DNA from: an uncultured Candidatus Melainabacteria bacterium
GTDB lineage: Bacteria > Cyanobacteriota > Vampirovibrionia > Gastranaerophilales > Gastranaerophilaceae
Assembly (NCBI GenBank): GCA_947364235.1
Contig: CANARY010000001.1
Location: 248,001 to 312,000, forward strand
Length of the DNA: 64,000 bases
Direction of reading: 5' to 3'
Below, piece by piece: positions 10,028-19,982 of this stretch. The notes beneath the pieces are model-generated. The model did no database searches, was not told the DNA's origin, and saw only the letters and a program-made list of their open reading frames with translations. Made by a program: the position numbers and the translations under genes. Every line of letters starts with the position of its first letter. The first letter of the stretch is position 1.

Positions 10028-13000
10028 TCATTTTAAAATAACGATTGGCAGTTTATTTTCTTCTGCTTTTCTTAAATATTCATCAGTAAGTTCAAACAGA
10101 GTTTTTTCGCTGGTAACGAAAATTCCGACAGGAGCAGTGTTGCTTGCAAGAACTTCGTTGTGATATTCTGTGCGCATTAAACCTGCATCACCGCGGTGTT
10201 CTGTATTGATATAAGATAAGACTCTGTCATAAGCCGCGCCTAGTTCTGCATCATTTTCGCGGATAAACTGGATATCTATAGTTTTTCCGTCAGCTTTTTT
10301 TATTAAAGCATCAATTTTTTGCGCGTATACATTGTCAATATTTTTCATCTGAGCATCAATTTGTGCGAGTTCTCTCTGGCATTCGGTATTGCCGTTTCTT
10401 ATGTTTTCTTCAAGTTCAAGTTTTTTGTTTAGCAATTCTCTATATCCGGGCTGCATTTCTTCTTTAATCATTGATGCAAAATACAGCCTGTCAAAGTCTT
10501 TTGTACGTTTTGACTGGAAACCGCGCTGGTCGATTTGCGCGCGTCTTGATATGTATTCGGAAACCATTGCCGGGATGTCTTTTGCGATGGATGAAATATC
10601 CGTGCCTCGTGCCAGATACTGAGAAGTATTGTCTGTACGGATTAATAGTCCTGTATTTCCGACAACAGCTGTTTTTCCCGCTGCACTATAGCTTAAGCAT
10701 ACTGTTTTGTTATCAAATAACATGGCAAAAGCTTCAAAGTTACTTATGTTTGTTTCTGCGTCTGCTTTTCCTGTTATGCCGAAAGCTTGTGTTGTATGAG
10801 AAAGGTGATAGAAATCTGGGATTTCGTTAGAGCTTATTACAAGTACTTTTCTTCCGTTAACGATTTTTGTGTGTGTTTCAATCCATTCAGAAGATTGATT
10901 TTTGATAAAACTTTGAATATCTGTTTGCGGTAAAAGCACATCAGATACTTTGATTCGCTGAATTTCATTTTCCAATATTCTGCTCAAGTGTCTGCTTGGA
11001 GCGTATTTCTCTGCCGCTTGAATTTTGATTGCTTCCAATCGATTTGTATGTGCAGGATTTTTGCTCAAGATTTTCAGTGCTTCTTGAGGTGTTGAAACAT
11101 TTTGTCTTATGTTCAAAAATTCTTGATACAAATCTGGTGCGAATTCTTTCAACATATCTGATGACAGATAATTTTCGTTTGCAGTATAAAGCATTTTTGC
11201 CATTTGGAAGTTGTTGTAATTTTTAAGTTCCATAGCTGCTGTTTCAAAGATTTCATCCAGTTGTGTGCTTAAAATAGTTGCATAACTTCTTGAATCGTTA
11301 ACTTTAACTTGTTTTTGTTGTGACATGAATGTATCTGTAAGTTTTGAGTTTTTGATGATGGTATAAATCTTCATTGCATCAGTATCGCTCATTCCCATTC
11401 TTTTTGCGTAAACACTTGCTTCAATGGCAGCGTCAAGCGGGTTGGTTTTGACGTTTGAAAAAAGAGCTGCAAAAGTTAGGATTGATTTGTCTTTATCGGA
11501 AAGTTTATTGAACTCAGGAGATTTAACTACTCTTTGAAGAGTTTGTGTATCAATTTTGAGTTCAGGTATTATTGCCTGAATATCACTTATGATACGCTCT
11601 ACGCCGGCATTTTGAAGATTGAGATTTTGCAGACTTTGGGTAAGATTTGTGAAGTTTGTATTTATGTTTGCAGCTTGTTCGGATGTGTAAGGTGTTTTGT
11701 CATACCCGAATGAGTGCGCAAAATCTTTCATTGCCTGTGCATAGCTTTCTGATGTTGTCGGAAGGAGCGGAATTTTTGCAGAAACATTATTGTTCTCAAA
11801 TGCAGTTTTGTTAATCATCATGCGTGTCATAAGTTCCATTCTTTGAGAATGTGAAAGTTCATCTATAGATTTTATATTTCTGTATTCCCAGAAATTTGCA
11901 ATCAGTTGGGCATCAGCACTTGTTTTTATGTATGATAAATCAGATTCTGATTTAAGGTTTTCATATAATTCCGGTTTTGCAGTAAGTTCCTTAAGCACTC
12001 CGATATTAACGCCTCTTTTGTAGTACGAAAGAGCTTGATTGTATTTTTCAACATTCAAGTATTTGAAAGGAGCCATGTAATCATTCATTTTAGAGATTTT
12101 ATGTATATTTCCAAAACAATCAGAATCGACCATTTTTGTGCTTTCTTCCGGAGTGAGTTCGACAACATCCATAAAACTTTCTGCAAGATTCCTGAATAAA
12201 TCATCTGTGGAGCTATAAGGTATCTTATCAAAACCTATTTCCTTAAAGAAGTTTACCATTGCTTCTATCTGTGCTTTAGAAAATCTGCCCGGTTCAATGA
12301 TTTTATCAGGTGCAGCTTCTCTGGCATGAAAATCAGATGAGCTGCTCTGGTACACGATTGCATCCAGCTGTTTTGCTTTAATACCGGTATCAAGCATTCG
12401 TATCATAAAGTTGTAGTTTTCGTGATTGAATCTATAATCTTCTTGATAACGCCTGTCATTGCAGCCATCAAATAACTGTCTTGTAATATGGCCGCAGTCA
12501 TGATATTCTTCATAAACCCCGCGTTTTACAAGTTCTGCTATTTTGTCCTGAATTTCTTTTGGATGAACAATTTTGTCTTCTCTTATTTCGTAAGTATTGA
12601 TAATAATGCTTAAATCATCACCTTCAAAACCTTGTTTAGCATATTCAAGAGCTCTTTCGTATTTTTCGTTTTTAGTAACACTTTCCAGTATACGGTTAGG
12701 ATTGTATTTGTCTGCGTTGTCTTTAAACTTTCTGTCAAATAATGACCAGAGAAAGCGTTTGTCTTTAACGCCAAGTTTGTTAAATTCTTTTACAGCGTCT
12801 AAAAATTCAGGAACTAAAACCCAGCCGCTTTCCGGAGCTGCGCTGTCAAAACACAAATGCGCATCACGGATTGCATTTTCAAGCGGTTCTTCTTTAGAGA
12901 GTTCCAAAATCGTATTCATAATTTGTTTGTTAAACTCAGAATTGCAATTTCTGTTATCTCTGAAGCATCCTCTGTGATTTTTAATCGAGAATGAGCTGTG

Positions 13001-16000
13001 TATAATTTTATTAATTTCTTCAGGCGTGTATTTATTTGTCTTAAAAAGTTCAACCATTGCATCATACGCTTCCTGATTGAAGAATGTTCCTTTCTGGTAT
13101 TCTTCAATATAAAGTGTATTGCTCAAGCGTTTTTGTAGATTCTCATCTTTTACACCAAATTCTTTGAATGTTTTTGCAAGAGCTTCTTTTTGTTGTATTA
13201 AATTAATTTCCGTGGTCATTTCATTTTTATCTTTGTAATCACGGTATCTTAAATTATGTGAGTTGATAAAATTTCTATTTTCCAAATATGTTTGTAAAAA
13301 TTCTGATGTTGCTTCTCTGTCAAAGTTATTATCTTTGTATTTGAGCGTGCTTTCAAGAATTTTTACAGCTTTTTTGGGCTTAAATCCTCTGTTTATTAAC
13401 ATTTGGCGTGTCTGAATACAGAATTCATAATCGCTTCTATGAACTCCGTAAGACTGATTTTGGCTGCGTTTTATTCTGTCAAAGAAACTTGTGTATCCAA
13501 ATAATTTATTGCTTGTTTCTACTAACTCAGAAGGATAAACAAGTTCTTCATCGATTTTTCCGTCTTGATATTTTGAAAGTTCTTTTTCTACGTATGATAA
13601 ACTTTCATCAATATACTCTTTAAATTCTGCGTCGGTCTGCGTTTTTGTGACCATTTTGTCAAATCCTTTGTACTCAGCATCTTCGTTTGTTCTTGTTTTA
13701 TTGTTCCATTTATTTTGTACAAATGTTTGTTCAGGGTTAACAGATTTCAAATCAGAATACGTGAGGATTTTAGCAAGAGTAAAGTCTTGAATATTTACAA
13801 ATTTTCCTGCTGTATATTGAACATGTTTATCAAATGTCTCCTTGCGTCCGGTTTCAGGGGTATATTTCCAGCCGTAATTTTCAAAATCTTTTTGTTTTTC
13901 AGCATTAGTATCTTGTTCGTATTTGAAAGATGTATACATTTCATTATATTGTTTAAAAAATTCGTGGTTTTCAATGAGTTTTACGACTCTCTGCTTAATA
14001 TCAGACGGCAGGTTAAATCTGTCGAGTAAATCTATTGCGTGATTGTAACTATTTTCGGCATGATCTTGGTCAGCAGTTTTTGGGTCGATATAGCGCTTGC
14101 CTATATCGTGTAAAAGAATTGCGGTATTTAATACCATTTTATCCTGCGGTGATAAATTCTGATACTCGGGATGTTCAATTGCATTCTGCAAAACTTTTAG
14201 CGTGTGTACGTCAAGCGTGTAAGCATGTGTTCCGTGCTGCTGCTTTCCAACGGTAAGCAGAAATTCTGGTGCTATTTGAACAAAATCATCAAGAAAAACT
14301 TTCATCTCAGGATTGTTGATTTTAAACTCGTTTTCTTTGGTAAATCTTTCAATTTCAGCTTTAATTTCACGCTCAAGGGGTGTTTTTAACTCAAAATCTT
14401 GAAGAATTTTTGGAATGTCTTTGAGTTCAAAGCCTTCCTCTGTGTATATTAGGTTTATATTGAATTTTTCAAGAATTTTTTGCTGGTCTTCGATTTTCAT
14501 ATTGTTAACGAGCATTTTTAATTTTTGTGTAAATTCTTGTCTTGAATATTTTAAAGGAAGTCCTGTTGTTTCGTATTGTGTAAGGTCAAAATTTGCACTG
14601 TTAGCGCGTGCATCAAGATTTTTACTAAGTATTTCTATCGGGTCAGTAACTTCATACGGGCTTAAGTGTCTTGCGAAAGGTGCAGCTTCTGTAAGTTCTT
14701 CAGCTTGTATTCCGCCTTCAAGTTCATGTCTGTTTTTAGGTTTGTCACCCGACCCTTTGACACTCTTCTCAGCTTGTGGTTTTGACTTACCAGACTCTTT
14801 ATTTACCCCTTCGTTTACCCCTTCGTTTACCCCTTCGTTTAATTCTGCGTTTTTTGCGATATCAAGAGCTATAATCTGCTTGCAGACGAAAGTTACCATT
14901 TCAGGTGATTCAACAATAATAGGTTTTTCAGCAAGCGGAGTTTTAATTTCAAACATCTGTTTGCCGTTAACTTCTGTTTTTTTGATTTCAGTCGAGTTAA
15001 GCATTGAAAACTGTGCGAACTTTCCGCCGATAACAGCCCCAATAATGGTAGAAATACCTTTTACTTTTGTGAGCATTTCTGCTTGTTCGCCGAGTTTTTC
15101 TTGTGTGTATTCAAGAACAAGCTCAGCTCCGCTCAGTTTTTTAACATGTTCAATTTCTTCCGGAGTACTGCAAGCTTGATACATAGCGGCTCTTATTGAA
15201 CTTTCATCAAATCCTCCGTTATTGTACATGTCTTTTATCGGCTGTTCAATAAGAGCCGCATACCCTGTGCATCCTCCGATTTCGGCTGCGAAACCAATCG
15301 CGTGTGCTGCAAACTCAGGAGCAGAAGCAGATTGAAGAGTTTTGATTATGTCTGCTGCTTTCATACTGCCGCCAGCTGAGAGCTTGTTTAAATTGGCCGA
15401 AACCTTGCTCAAAGCTTGAGTGTTAGTTTTCATGAATTTAGTGTTTTTTAGCACCTTGCTAAATCCTTCAAAAGATTTTTCTGTTACCCATTTACCTGCA
15501 GAAGCGCCAAAAGCGCCGGCAAAAGCGCCAAACCCGAAAGATTGAAGCGCAGCCCAGCCTGTATTTTCCCAGTCTTGACGGGTTGTTGGAGATTTTTTAG
15601 TCAAGTTTCGAACAATCTGCGTTGTGCCGGTAAAAGCTCCAAGTGTAATACCACCTGTGAGAGATGAAGTTGCAATTCTTGCCATTCCTTTAGGCAGTAC
15701 TCTTGCAGCTGTATTATAAACAGAGCTTGTAAACCCTCTTCCTGCTGCAGAACTGGAGAATTTTGCCATCATAGCTATCATTGCAATAAGTTCCAGCCCC
15801 GCACCGTCATCAGCCGAATGGAATTGAATATTTTGAGCACTGTTGGTGAAGTCAATGCCAAAAGTGTCTTTCATCTTCATCTGATAATTTAAGTTGTCCA
15901 AGCTTGCGTGCATTGCACCAATTTCACCGCTTTGAACATGTCTTATTGATTTTTTTTCTTGCTCGGCGCTGAATTTGATAAATTCTTCGATTTTTTTCTC

Positions 16001-17098
16001 ATCGTATGCAGTGCCTGTGAGCTTTTTGAAAGTTTGTTTAAAAGTACCATTTTTGATAGAAGTATTCAATTGGGTTTTGAAATGCTGTAATTTCTGAACC
16101 ATCTCCTTTTTTGCTTCACTGACAGGCTTAGCTCTATCCCAGCCGGAGAGCGCATAAATACCTTTCTTAATGTATTCAGAAGCAGTTTCAAACGAAACGC
16201 CCATGTTGTCTTCTGTTTGTTGAAGAATATCAATTGCAGACTGAATATTTCCGATTAATACTTCTGCTGCGTAGTCTTGAAGGTCAAGAGAGCGTTGTTT
16301 TTGTATTGCGTTTTGAAACTGTGTACCGGTTTTAACGTTGTATTTTTTTATAAGTTTAATCATTTCTGCTTGTTCTTCTTTGTTATATTGAACGAAGTTC
16401 AGAAAAATTCCGTGAGTTTCTGCATTTGGAGTAATTCCGGCATCTTTTAGCGTTTTGAGTAAATCATCAGTAAATTTTTTGCCTTTTGTGTAAACTTTCG
16501 CTCCTTGTGTATATTTAAAATCGACATCGTTAATAAGCTGCAGCTCAATGATTTTTTTTGTGAGTTTTTCAGCTTCTTTTTCTGTTAATTCTTTTTTTCC
16601 TTGCAGGCCGGTGAGAGCTCTTGCATAAGCTTCAACATCTTTGTAAGACTGAGTAAGAACGTTTTCTTCTAGATTAAAATTTACTATGCTGTTTCTAACA
16701 ATATTTACTTGGCTTTCAAAGTATTTTTCTTGTTTCTTTTCATAGTTTTTCTGTCCGGTATTTTGTATATCTTTAATAAAATCAAAAAGGTCGCCAACTG
16801 TAAAACCTTTGTCTTTGAGCTTTTTCCCGTTTGAGTCGGCAATGAATGATAACATTAGCTCAGCTTCGTCAGAATCAAGAATGAGCGTATCGTCTTTGAT
16901 ATTAGCAAAGCTCGTAAATGTACTGAAAAGCTCTGTAATTTCGTTTTTGTCTATAATATTGTTTCCGTCAGTATCAAAAATAGAGAATAATTCGTTTTTC
17001 TTATTTTCAGCATCATTTGTACTATCAAGCTTAAGATTGAAGTTGGTGAAATCAATATCCTTTTTATTGTTAAACTTAAAAAACTGCTCACCTGACAT
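10028..17098 (-). CDS. giant EF-hand and HD-domain protein (about 2,356 aa), possible exported effector
   Basis: I place the start at the ATG at 17098, 14 bp after an AAAGGAG site and 28 bp after a sigma-28-like promoter; the frame is open further upstream but that part looks non-coding. Residues 42-53 form a canonical EF-hand loop (DTDGNNIIDKNE). Several Gly/Ala-rich hydrophobic stretches occur at about 430-660. A 12-bp tandem repeat encodes NEGV units near residue 755. At about residues 960-1060 lies an HD phosphohydrolase-like domain with LLHDIGKRYID and later NHEFF. The rest has no domain I recognise. There is no N-terminal signal peptide. It is divergent from the flagellar export genes. 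An exported or contact-dependent role is inference. Confidence 0.8.
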   Translation of the reverse strand: MSGEQFFKFNNKKDIDFTNFNLKLDSTNDAENKKNELFSIFDTDGNNIIDKNEITELFSTFTSFANIKDDTLILDSDEAELMLSFIADSNGKKLKDKGFTVGDLFDFIKDIQNTGQKNYEKKQEKYFESQVNIVRNSIVNFNLEENVLTQSYKDVEAYARALTGLQGKKELTEKEAEKLTKKIIELQLINDVDFKYTQGAKVYTKGKKFTDDLLKTLKDAGITPNAETHGIFLNFVQYNKEEQAEMIKLIKKYNVKTGTQFQNAIQKQRSLDLQDYAAEVLIGNIQSAIDILQQTEDNMGVSFETASEYIKKGIYALSGWDRAKPVSEAKKEMVQKLQHFKTQLNTSIKNGTFKQTFKKLTGTAYDEKKIEEFIKFSAEQEKKSIRHVQSGEIGAMHASLDNLNYQMKMKDTFGIDFTNSAQNIQFHSADDGAGLELIAMIAMMAKFSSSAAGRGFTSSVYNTAARVLPKGMARIATSSLTGGITLGAFTGTTQIVRNLTKKSPTTRQDWENTGWAALQSFGFGAFAGAFGASAGKWVTEKSFEGFSKVLKNTKFMKTNTQALSKVSANLNKLSAGGSMKAADIIKTLQSASAPEFAAHAIGFAAEIGGCTGYAALIEQPIKDMYNNGGFDESSIRAAMYQACSTPEEIEHVKKLSGAELVLEYTQEKLGEQAEMLTKVKGISTIIGAVIGGKFAQFSMLNSTEIKKTEVNGKQMFEIKTPLAEKPIIVESPEMVTFVCKQIIALDIAKNAELNEGVNEGVNEGVNKESGKSKPQAEKSVKGSGDKPKNRHELEGGIQAEELTEAAPFARHLSPYEVTDPIEILSKNLDARANSANFDLTQYETTGLPLKYSRQEFTQKLKMLVNNMKIEDQQKILEKFNINLIYTEEGFELKDIPKILQDFELKTPLEREIKAEIERFTKENEFKINNPEMKVFLDDFVQIAPEFLLTVGKQQHGTHAYTLDVHTLKVLQNAIEHPEYQNLSPQDKMVLNTAILLHDIGKRYIDPKTADQDHAENSYNHAIDLLDRFNLPSDIKQRVVKLIENHEFFKQYNEMYTSFKYEQDTNAEKQKDFENYGWKYTPETGRKETFDKHVQYTAGKFVNIQDFTLAKILTYSDLKSVNPEQTFVQNKWNNKTRTNEDAEYKGFDKMVTKTQTDAEFKEYIDESLSYVEKELSKYQDGKIDEELVYPSELVETSNKLFGYTSFFDRIKRSQNQSYGVHRSDYEFCIQTRQMLINRGFKPKKAVKILESTLKYKDNNFDREATSEFLQTYLENRNFINSHNLRYRDYKDKNEMTTEINLIQQKEALAKTFKEFGVKDENLQKRLSNTLYIEEYQKGTFFNQEAYDAMVELFKTNKYTPEEINKIIHSSFSIKNHRGCFRDNRNCNSEFNKQIMNTILELSKEEPLENAIRDAHLCFDSAAPESGWVLVPEFLDAVKEFNKLGVKDKRFLWSLFDRKFKDNADKYNPNRILESVTKNEKYERALEYAKQGFEGDDLSIIINTYEIREDKIVHPKEIQDKIAELVKRGVYEEYHDCGHITRQLFDGCNDRRYQEDYRFNHENYNFMIRMLDTGIKAKQLDAIVYQSSSSDFHAREAAPDKIIEPGRFSKAQIEAMVNFFKEIGFDKIPYSSTDDLFRNLAESFMDVVELTPEESTKMVDSDCFGNIHKISKMNDYMAPFKYLNVEKYNQALSYYKRGVNIGVLKELTAKPELYENLKSESDLSYIKTSADAQLIANFWEYRNIKSIDELSHSQRMELMTRMMINKTAFENNNVSAKIPLLPTTSESYAQAMKDFAHSFGYDKTPYTSEQAANINTNFTNLTQSLQNLNLQNAGVERIISDIQAIIPELKIDTQTLQRVVKSPEFNKLSDKDKSILTFAALFSNVKTNPLDAAIEASVYAKRMGMSDTDAMKIYTIIKNSKLTDTFMSQQKQVKVNDSRSYATILSTQLDEIFETAAMELKNYNNFQMAKMLYTANENYLSSDMLKEFAPDLYQEFLNIRQNVSTPQEALKILSKNPAHTNRLEAIKIQAAEKYAPSRHLSRILENEIQRIKVSDVLLPQTDIQSFIKNQSSEWIETHTKIVNGRKVLVISSNEIPDFYHLSHTTQAFGITGKADAETNISNFEAFAMLFDNKTVCLSYSAAGKTAVVGNTGLLIRTDNTSQYLARGTDISSIAKDIPAMVSEYISRRAQIDQRGFQSKRTKDFDRLYFASMIKEEMQPGYRELLNKKLELEENIRNGNTECQRELAQIDAQMKNIDNVYAQKIDALIKKADGKTIDIQFIRENDAELGAAYDRVLSYINTEHRGDAGLMRTEYHNEVLASNTAPVGIFVTSEKTLFELTDEYLRKAEENKLPIVILK

Positions 17099-17125
17099 AC
17101 AAACGCATCTTACTCCTTTACATGT

Positions 17126-17153
17126 ATATCGGCATAAGAGGACTGAAACTTTA
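17126..17153 (-). promoter_or_regulatory. sigma-28 (FliA)-type promoter of the giant EF-hand/HD gene
   Basis: On the minus strand TAAAGTTT (17153-17146) is followed after 12 bp by GCCGATAT (17133-17126). The sigma-28 consensus is TAAAGTTT, 11 bp, GCCGATAA, so both boxes match closely with one extra spacer base. The start codon is 28 bp downstream. Confidence 0.65.
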
Positions 17154-17253
17154 GTATAAATGATAAAAACTTTACAAAACTTAACTACATTAAACAGTTG
17201 ATGTGTTTTCGCGCAAAATAGTATACGATATCCTTGGGGAGAATGTAAATTTG

Positions 17254-18333
17254 ATGAATTCCGTATTTTTTGACGATTTATATAAACAGTTTGCATGGTT
17301 TGATTCCGTGTTTACGCCGCTTGTCAAACAATGCAGCAGCGAGTTCTTTTTTGACGGGTTTGAATATAAACTTGCGTCAATAAGTACGAATATGAACGTT
17401 CTTTCCCAGAATGATACTTTCTTTGTTACAAAGATAAAAATCAACTCAAAAAATGATGTTTACATAAGAATTTCTCAGGATGCAATAAACGTTATTCTTG
17501 ATAAAGTTCTTGGAAAAAACAACAGGCGTTTCGACCTTGCAGAGGTTTCTGAGCTTGAAGCAAGGATTATTACAGCGTTTAATGATTCTTTATATGAAAT
17601 GCTTGCAAGTAATTTTAATATAGAACCTCATAAAAGATACAATGAGATTTTACATTTTACCTATTTTGTGAAGAGTGAAGCTTCTGATACAGCAGCAAAA
17701 TTTATAATATCTGTTCCGAAAGAGATTTTATCGCCTCAAGAGCTTGAAGTTAAAGAGCCGAGGTTTACAGATAGAGATTTTGCACACAGTCCTGTTGAAG
17801 TGGATTTGAAGCTGGGAACAACTATGTTTCCGCTCGCAGAAATCAAAAAGCTTGATGTTGGAGATATCGTTGTTTTTGAAAACAGCAGTTCTTCTGAAAT
17901 GACATTAGTCTGCGGTAATATTGTACAAAAATTTAAAGTAAAACCAAATATAACAATCATAGAACCGTGCGAGAATACGGGAGGAGATGGTATGGAAGAT
18001 AATGTGAATACAAATTTATGGGACAGCATTCAGGTAGATATGGCTGCCGAATTTGATAAAGTAAAAGTGACTCTTGGAGAGCTAAAAAGTATAGAAGAAG
18101 GTTTAATTGTTGATTTATGCTCAGTTTATGATAATAAAGTCTCTCTTAAAGTAGGCGGAAAAACTGTTGCCGCAGGAGAGCTTGTTATCATAAACGACAG
18201 ATTTGGAGTAAGGATAGAGCACGTAAGTGAATCTGACCCTGCTCCTGTTCAAGAGCCGGCTGCAGAAGTGCAGGAAGCACAGGCAGATGATTTTGATTAT
18301 AGTGATTTTGAAGTCGAAGAAGAAAACGAATAA
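17254..18333 (+). CDS. flagellar motor switch / type III secretion C-ring protein with two SpoA domains
   Basis: The ATG at 17254 (or TTG at 17251) follows GGGGAGA and is preferred over a GTG further upstream. The ~359-residue protein has an N-terminal FliM/CheC-like region (DVYIRISQDAINVILDKVLG, then LEARIITAFNDSLYEML). Two SpoA-type domains follow: one with SPVEVDLKLGTTMFPLAEIKKLDVGDIV and one at the end with DKVKVTLGELKSIEEGLIVDL. An acidic tail closes it. FliM/FliY or SctQ proteins build the cytoplasmic C-ring. It heads the operon with fliO-like, fliP, fliQ and fliR; which named family it belongs to is not certain. Confidence 0.75.
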   Translation: MNSVFFDDLYKQFAWFDSVFTPLVKQCSSEFFFDGFEYKLASISTNMNVLSQNDTFFVTKIKINSKNDVYIRISQDAINVILDKVLGKNNRRFDLAEVSELEARIITAFNDSLYEMLASNFNIEPHKRYNEILHFTYFVKSEASDTAAKFIISVPKEILSPQELEVKEPRFTDRDFAHSPVEVDLKLGTTMFPLAEIKKLDVGDIVVFENSSSSEMTLVCGNIVQKFKVKPNITIIEPCENTGGDGMEDNVNTNLWDSIQVDMAAEFDKVKVTLGELKSIEEGLIVDLCSVYDNKVSLKVGGKTVAAGELVIINDRFGVRIEHVSESDPAPVQEPAAEVQEAQADDFDYSDFEVEEENE

Positions 18334-18381
18334 TTTGACTTTAAATAAGTTAGGATTAAAAAGAATTTAGAGGATAGTGTT

Positions 18382-18792
18382 ATGGGATATTTAGCGAATT
18401 TTATGGTGTATACGCTTGCGATGGTTGGAGTCATTGCAATTGCGCTTCTTGTGTTCAAAAACACAAACTCTTTTGGAGGAGCAGGAAAGTCAAAAAGCTT
18501 AAAAGTTCTTGACTCGCTTTCTCTTGCGCCGAGAAAAACGCTTTATGTTGTCTCAACCGGGAACGAAAAGTTTCTGATTGCAGGAGATGTAAGCCAAACA
18601 ACTTTGATTTCCAAGCTGGAAGATAGAAAGAACAGCGTAGTTCCAGAAGCAGTAGAAACTTCGTTTCAAGAAACAATGTCAAGCCTGCCGAAATCAAAGT
18701 ATATGGATAGAGCAAATATTGGGATAAAATCTTCTCAAACAACGCCTTACACATCAGTAATGAAAAATTTAGCTTCAAGAATAAGGACATAA
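18382..18792 (+). CDS. fliO: FliO-like flagellar biosynthesis protein
   Basis: The 136-residue product has one N-terminal membrane helix (about residues 4-25) and then the short FliO-type cytoplasmic domain, KSLKVLDSLSLAPRKTLYVVSTGNEKFLIAG. FliO assists assembly of the FliP ring in flagellar export. Its presence immediately before fliP points to a flagellar rather than an injectisome system, since injectisomes usually lack FliO. A GAGGATAG site precedes the ATG and fliP begins 4 bp after its stop. Confidence 0.75.
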   Translation: MGYLANFMVYTLAMVGVIAIALLVFKNTNSFGGAGKSKSLKVLDSLSLAPRKTLYVVSTGNEKFLIAGDVSQTTLISKLEDRKNSVVPEAVETSFQETMSSLPKSKYMDRANIGIKSSQTTPYTSVMKNLASRIRT

Positions 18793-18795
18793 ATA

Positions 18796-19434
18796 ATGGA
18801 CTCAGTAATACAAGATATGAACCCGGTTTTACAAATGCTTACGGTAATGTCGCTTTTCTCGCTTCTGCCGTTTGTATTTTGCTGTATGACCTGTTTTTTG
18901 AGATTTACAATTGTGTTTTCCCTTCTGAAAACTGCAATGGGGGTTCAAGTACCGCCTGCAATTGTTACAATCGGACTTTGTATGATATTAACTTTTTATA
19001 CAATGGGCGGCGTGTTTCAACAAATGTATGAGCGCGGTTCTGTTCCTTACCAGAAAAACCAGAACTTAATTGCTGCAATTGATGAAGGCTCTAAACCGCT
19101 CAAAGAGTTTATGATGAAACAAACGCGCGAAACGGATTTAGCTTTCTTTATTGAGCTTAAGCATAAAACTCCGCCAAAATCTCCTGAAGATATTACTATC
19201 TGGGAAGTCGCTCCGGCTTATATTTTAAGTGAGCTTAAAACAGCGTTTGAAATCGGATTTATCGTTTTTGTTCCGTTTATTGTGCTTGACCTTGTTGTTG
19301 CAAACATTCTGCTGGCGCTTGGGATGTTCATGTTATCTCCGACAATTATTTCGCTTCCGTTCAAGCTTCTTATATTTATTGCTGTTGACGGCTGGGCGCT
19401 GATTGTTCAAGGGCTGGTACAGAGTTATAATTAA
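18796..19434 (+). CDS. fliP: flagellar/type III export pore protein FliP
   Basis: A 212-residue membrane protein of the FliP/SctR family. The family core is seen in CFLRFTIVFSLLKTAMGVQVPP followed by GLCMILTFYTM, and a C-terminal helical pair near APAYILSELKTAFEIGFIVFVPF with VANILLALGMFMLSPTIISLPFKLL. It forms the export gate with FliQ and FliR. It lacks the cleavable signal peptide of many flagellar FliP proteins and is closer in length to SctR. Confidence 0.9.
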   Translation: MDSVIQDMNPVLQMLTVMSLFSLLPFVFCCMTCFLRFTIVFSLLKTAMGVQVPPAIVTIGLCMILTFYTMGGVFQQMYERGSVPYQKNQNLIAAIDEGSKPLKEFMMKQTRETDLAFFIELKHKTPPKSPEDITIWEVAPAYILSELKTAFEIGFIVFVPFIVLDLVVANILLALGMFMLSPTIISLPFKLLIFIAVDGWALIVQGLVQSYN

Positions 19435-19490
19435 CGATGCTCTTACGACTGGTCAAAGAGTAATGTAACGGGATGTCAAAGAGGTAAAAA

Positions 19491-19982
19491 ATGATAGAAA
19501 TAATGACAGAATATCTGGCCAAAGGCTTTATGACAATGCTTTCAATTTCTATGCCGTGCGTGCTTACTGCGGCATCAATTGGTCTGGTTGTTGGTATTAT
19601 TCAAGCAGTTACGCAGGTTCAGGAGCAAACAATTGCAGCTGCGCCGAAAATATTTGCTGTTTTTCTTGTGATTATAATCGGAGGTCTTGGATTTATTAAA
19701 CTTCTTACAAACCTCTTTACTGACGGTATGGCGCTTGCGTTTAACGGAGTGTCTAAAGCTGACACTTTTGTTCTGCCTGCAGATTATTACAAATACACAA
19801 AACCATTTGATGGCGAAATGAAAGATTCGTTTAGAAATCAGCCGACATTAAACGATGTTATGAAAAACCCGGGTAAAGTGCCTTATATCGATAAAAACCA
19901 AAAGATTAAGTATGACCCGGCTCCTAGAGCTCCGATGCCGAAAGCTAATTTTGTAGAAACCAATAAGATTTTAGGCCGATGA
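19491..19982 (+). CDS. fliQ: flagellar/type III export protein FliQ with long C-terminal extension
   Basis: Residues 1-88 match FliQ/SctS: two membrane helices, the motif VGIIQAVTQVQEQTIAAAPKI and a second helix with GGLGFIKLLTNLF. Ordinary FliQ is about 89 residues; this one has 163, with a ~75-residue hydrophilic, proline-containing C-terminal tail. The tail resembles nothing I know. The start follows AAGAGGTAAAAA. Its stop overlaps the start of the next gene by 4 bp. Confidence 0.85.
   Translation: MIEIMTEYLAKGFMTMLSISMPCVLTAASIGLVVGIIQAVTQVQEQTIAAAPKIFAVFLVIIIGGLGFIKLLTNLFTDGMALAFNGVSKADTFVLPADYYKYTKPFDGEMKDSFRNQPTLNDVMKNPGKVPYIDKNQKIKYDPAPRAPMPKANFVETNKILGR

Noticed and set aside
10389-15179. 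Plus-strand ORFs across the giant gene (for example 14415-15179)
   Set aside because: They are antisense shadows of a long, coherent minus-strand coding frame with motifs.
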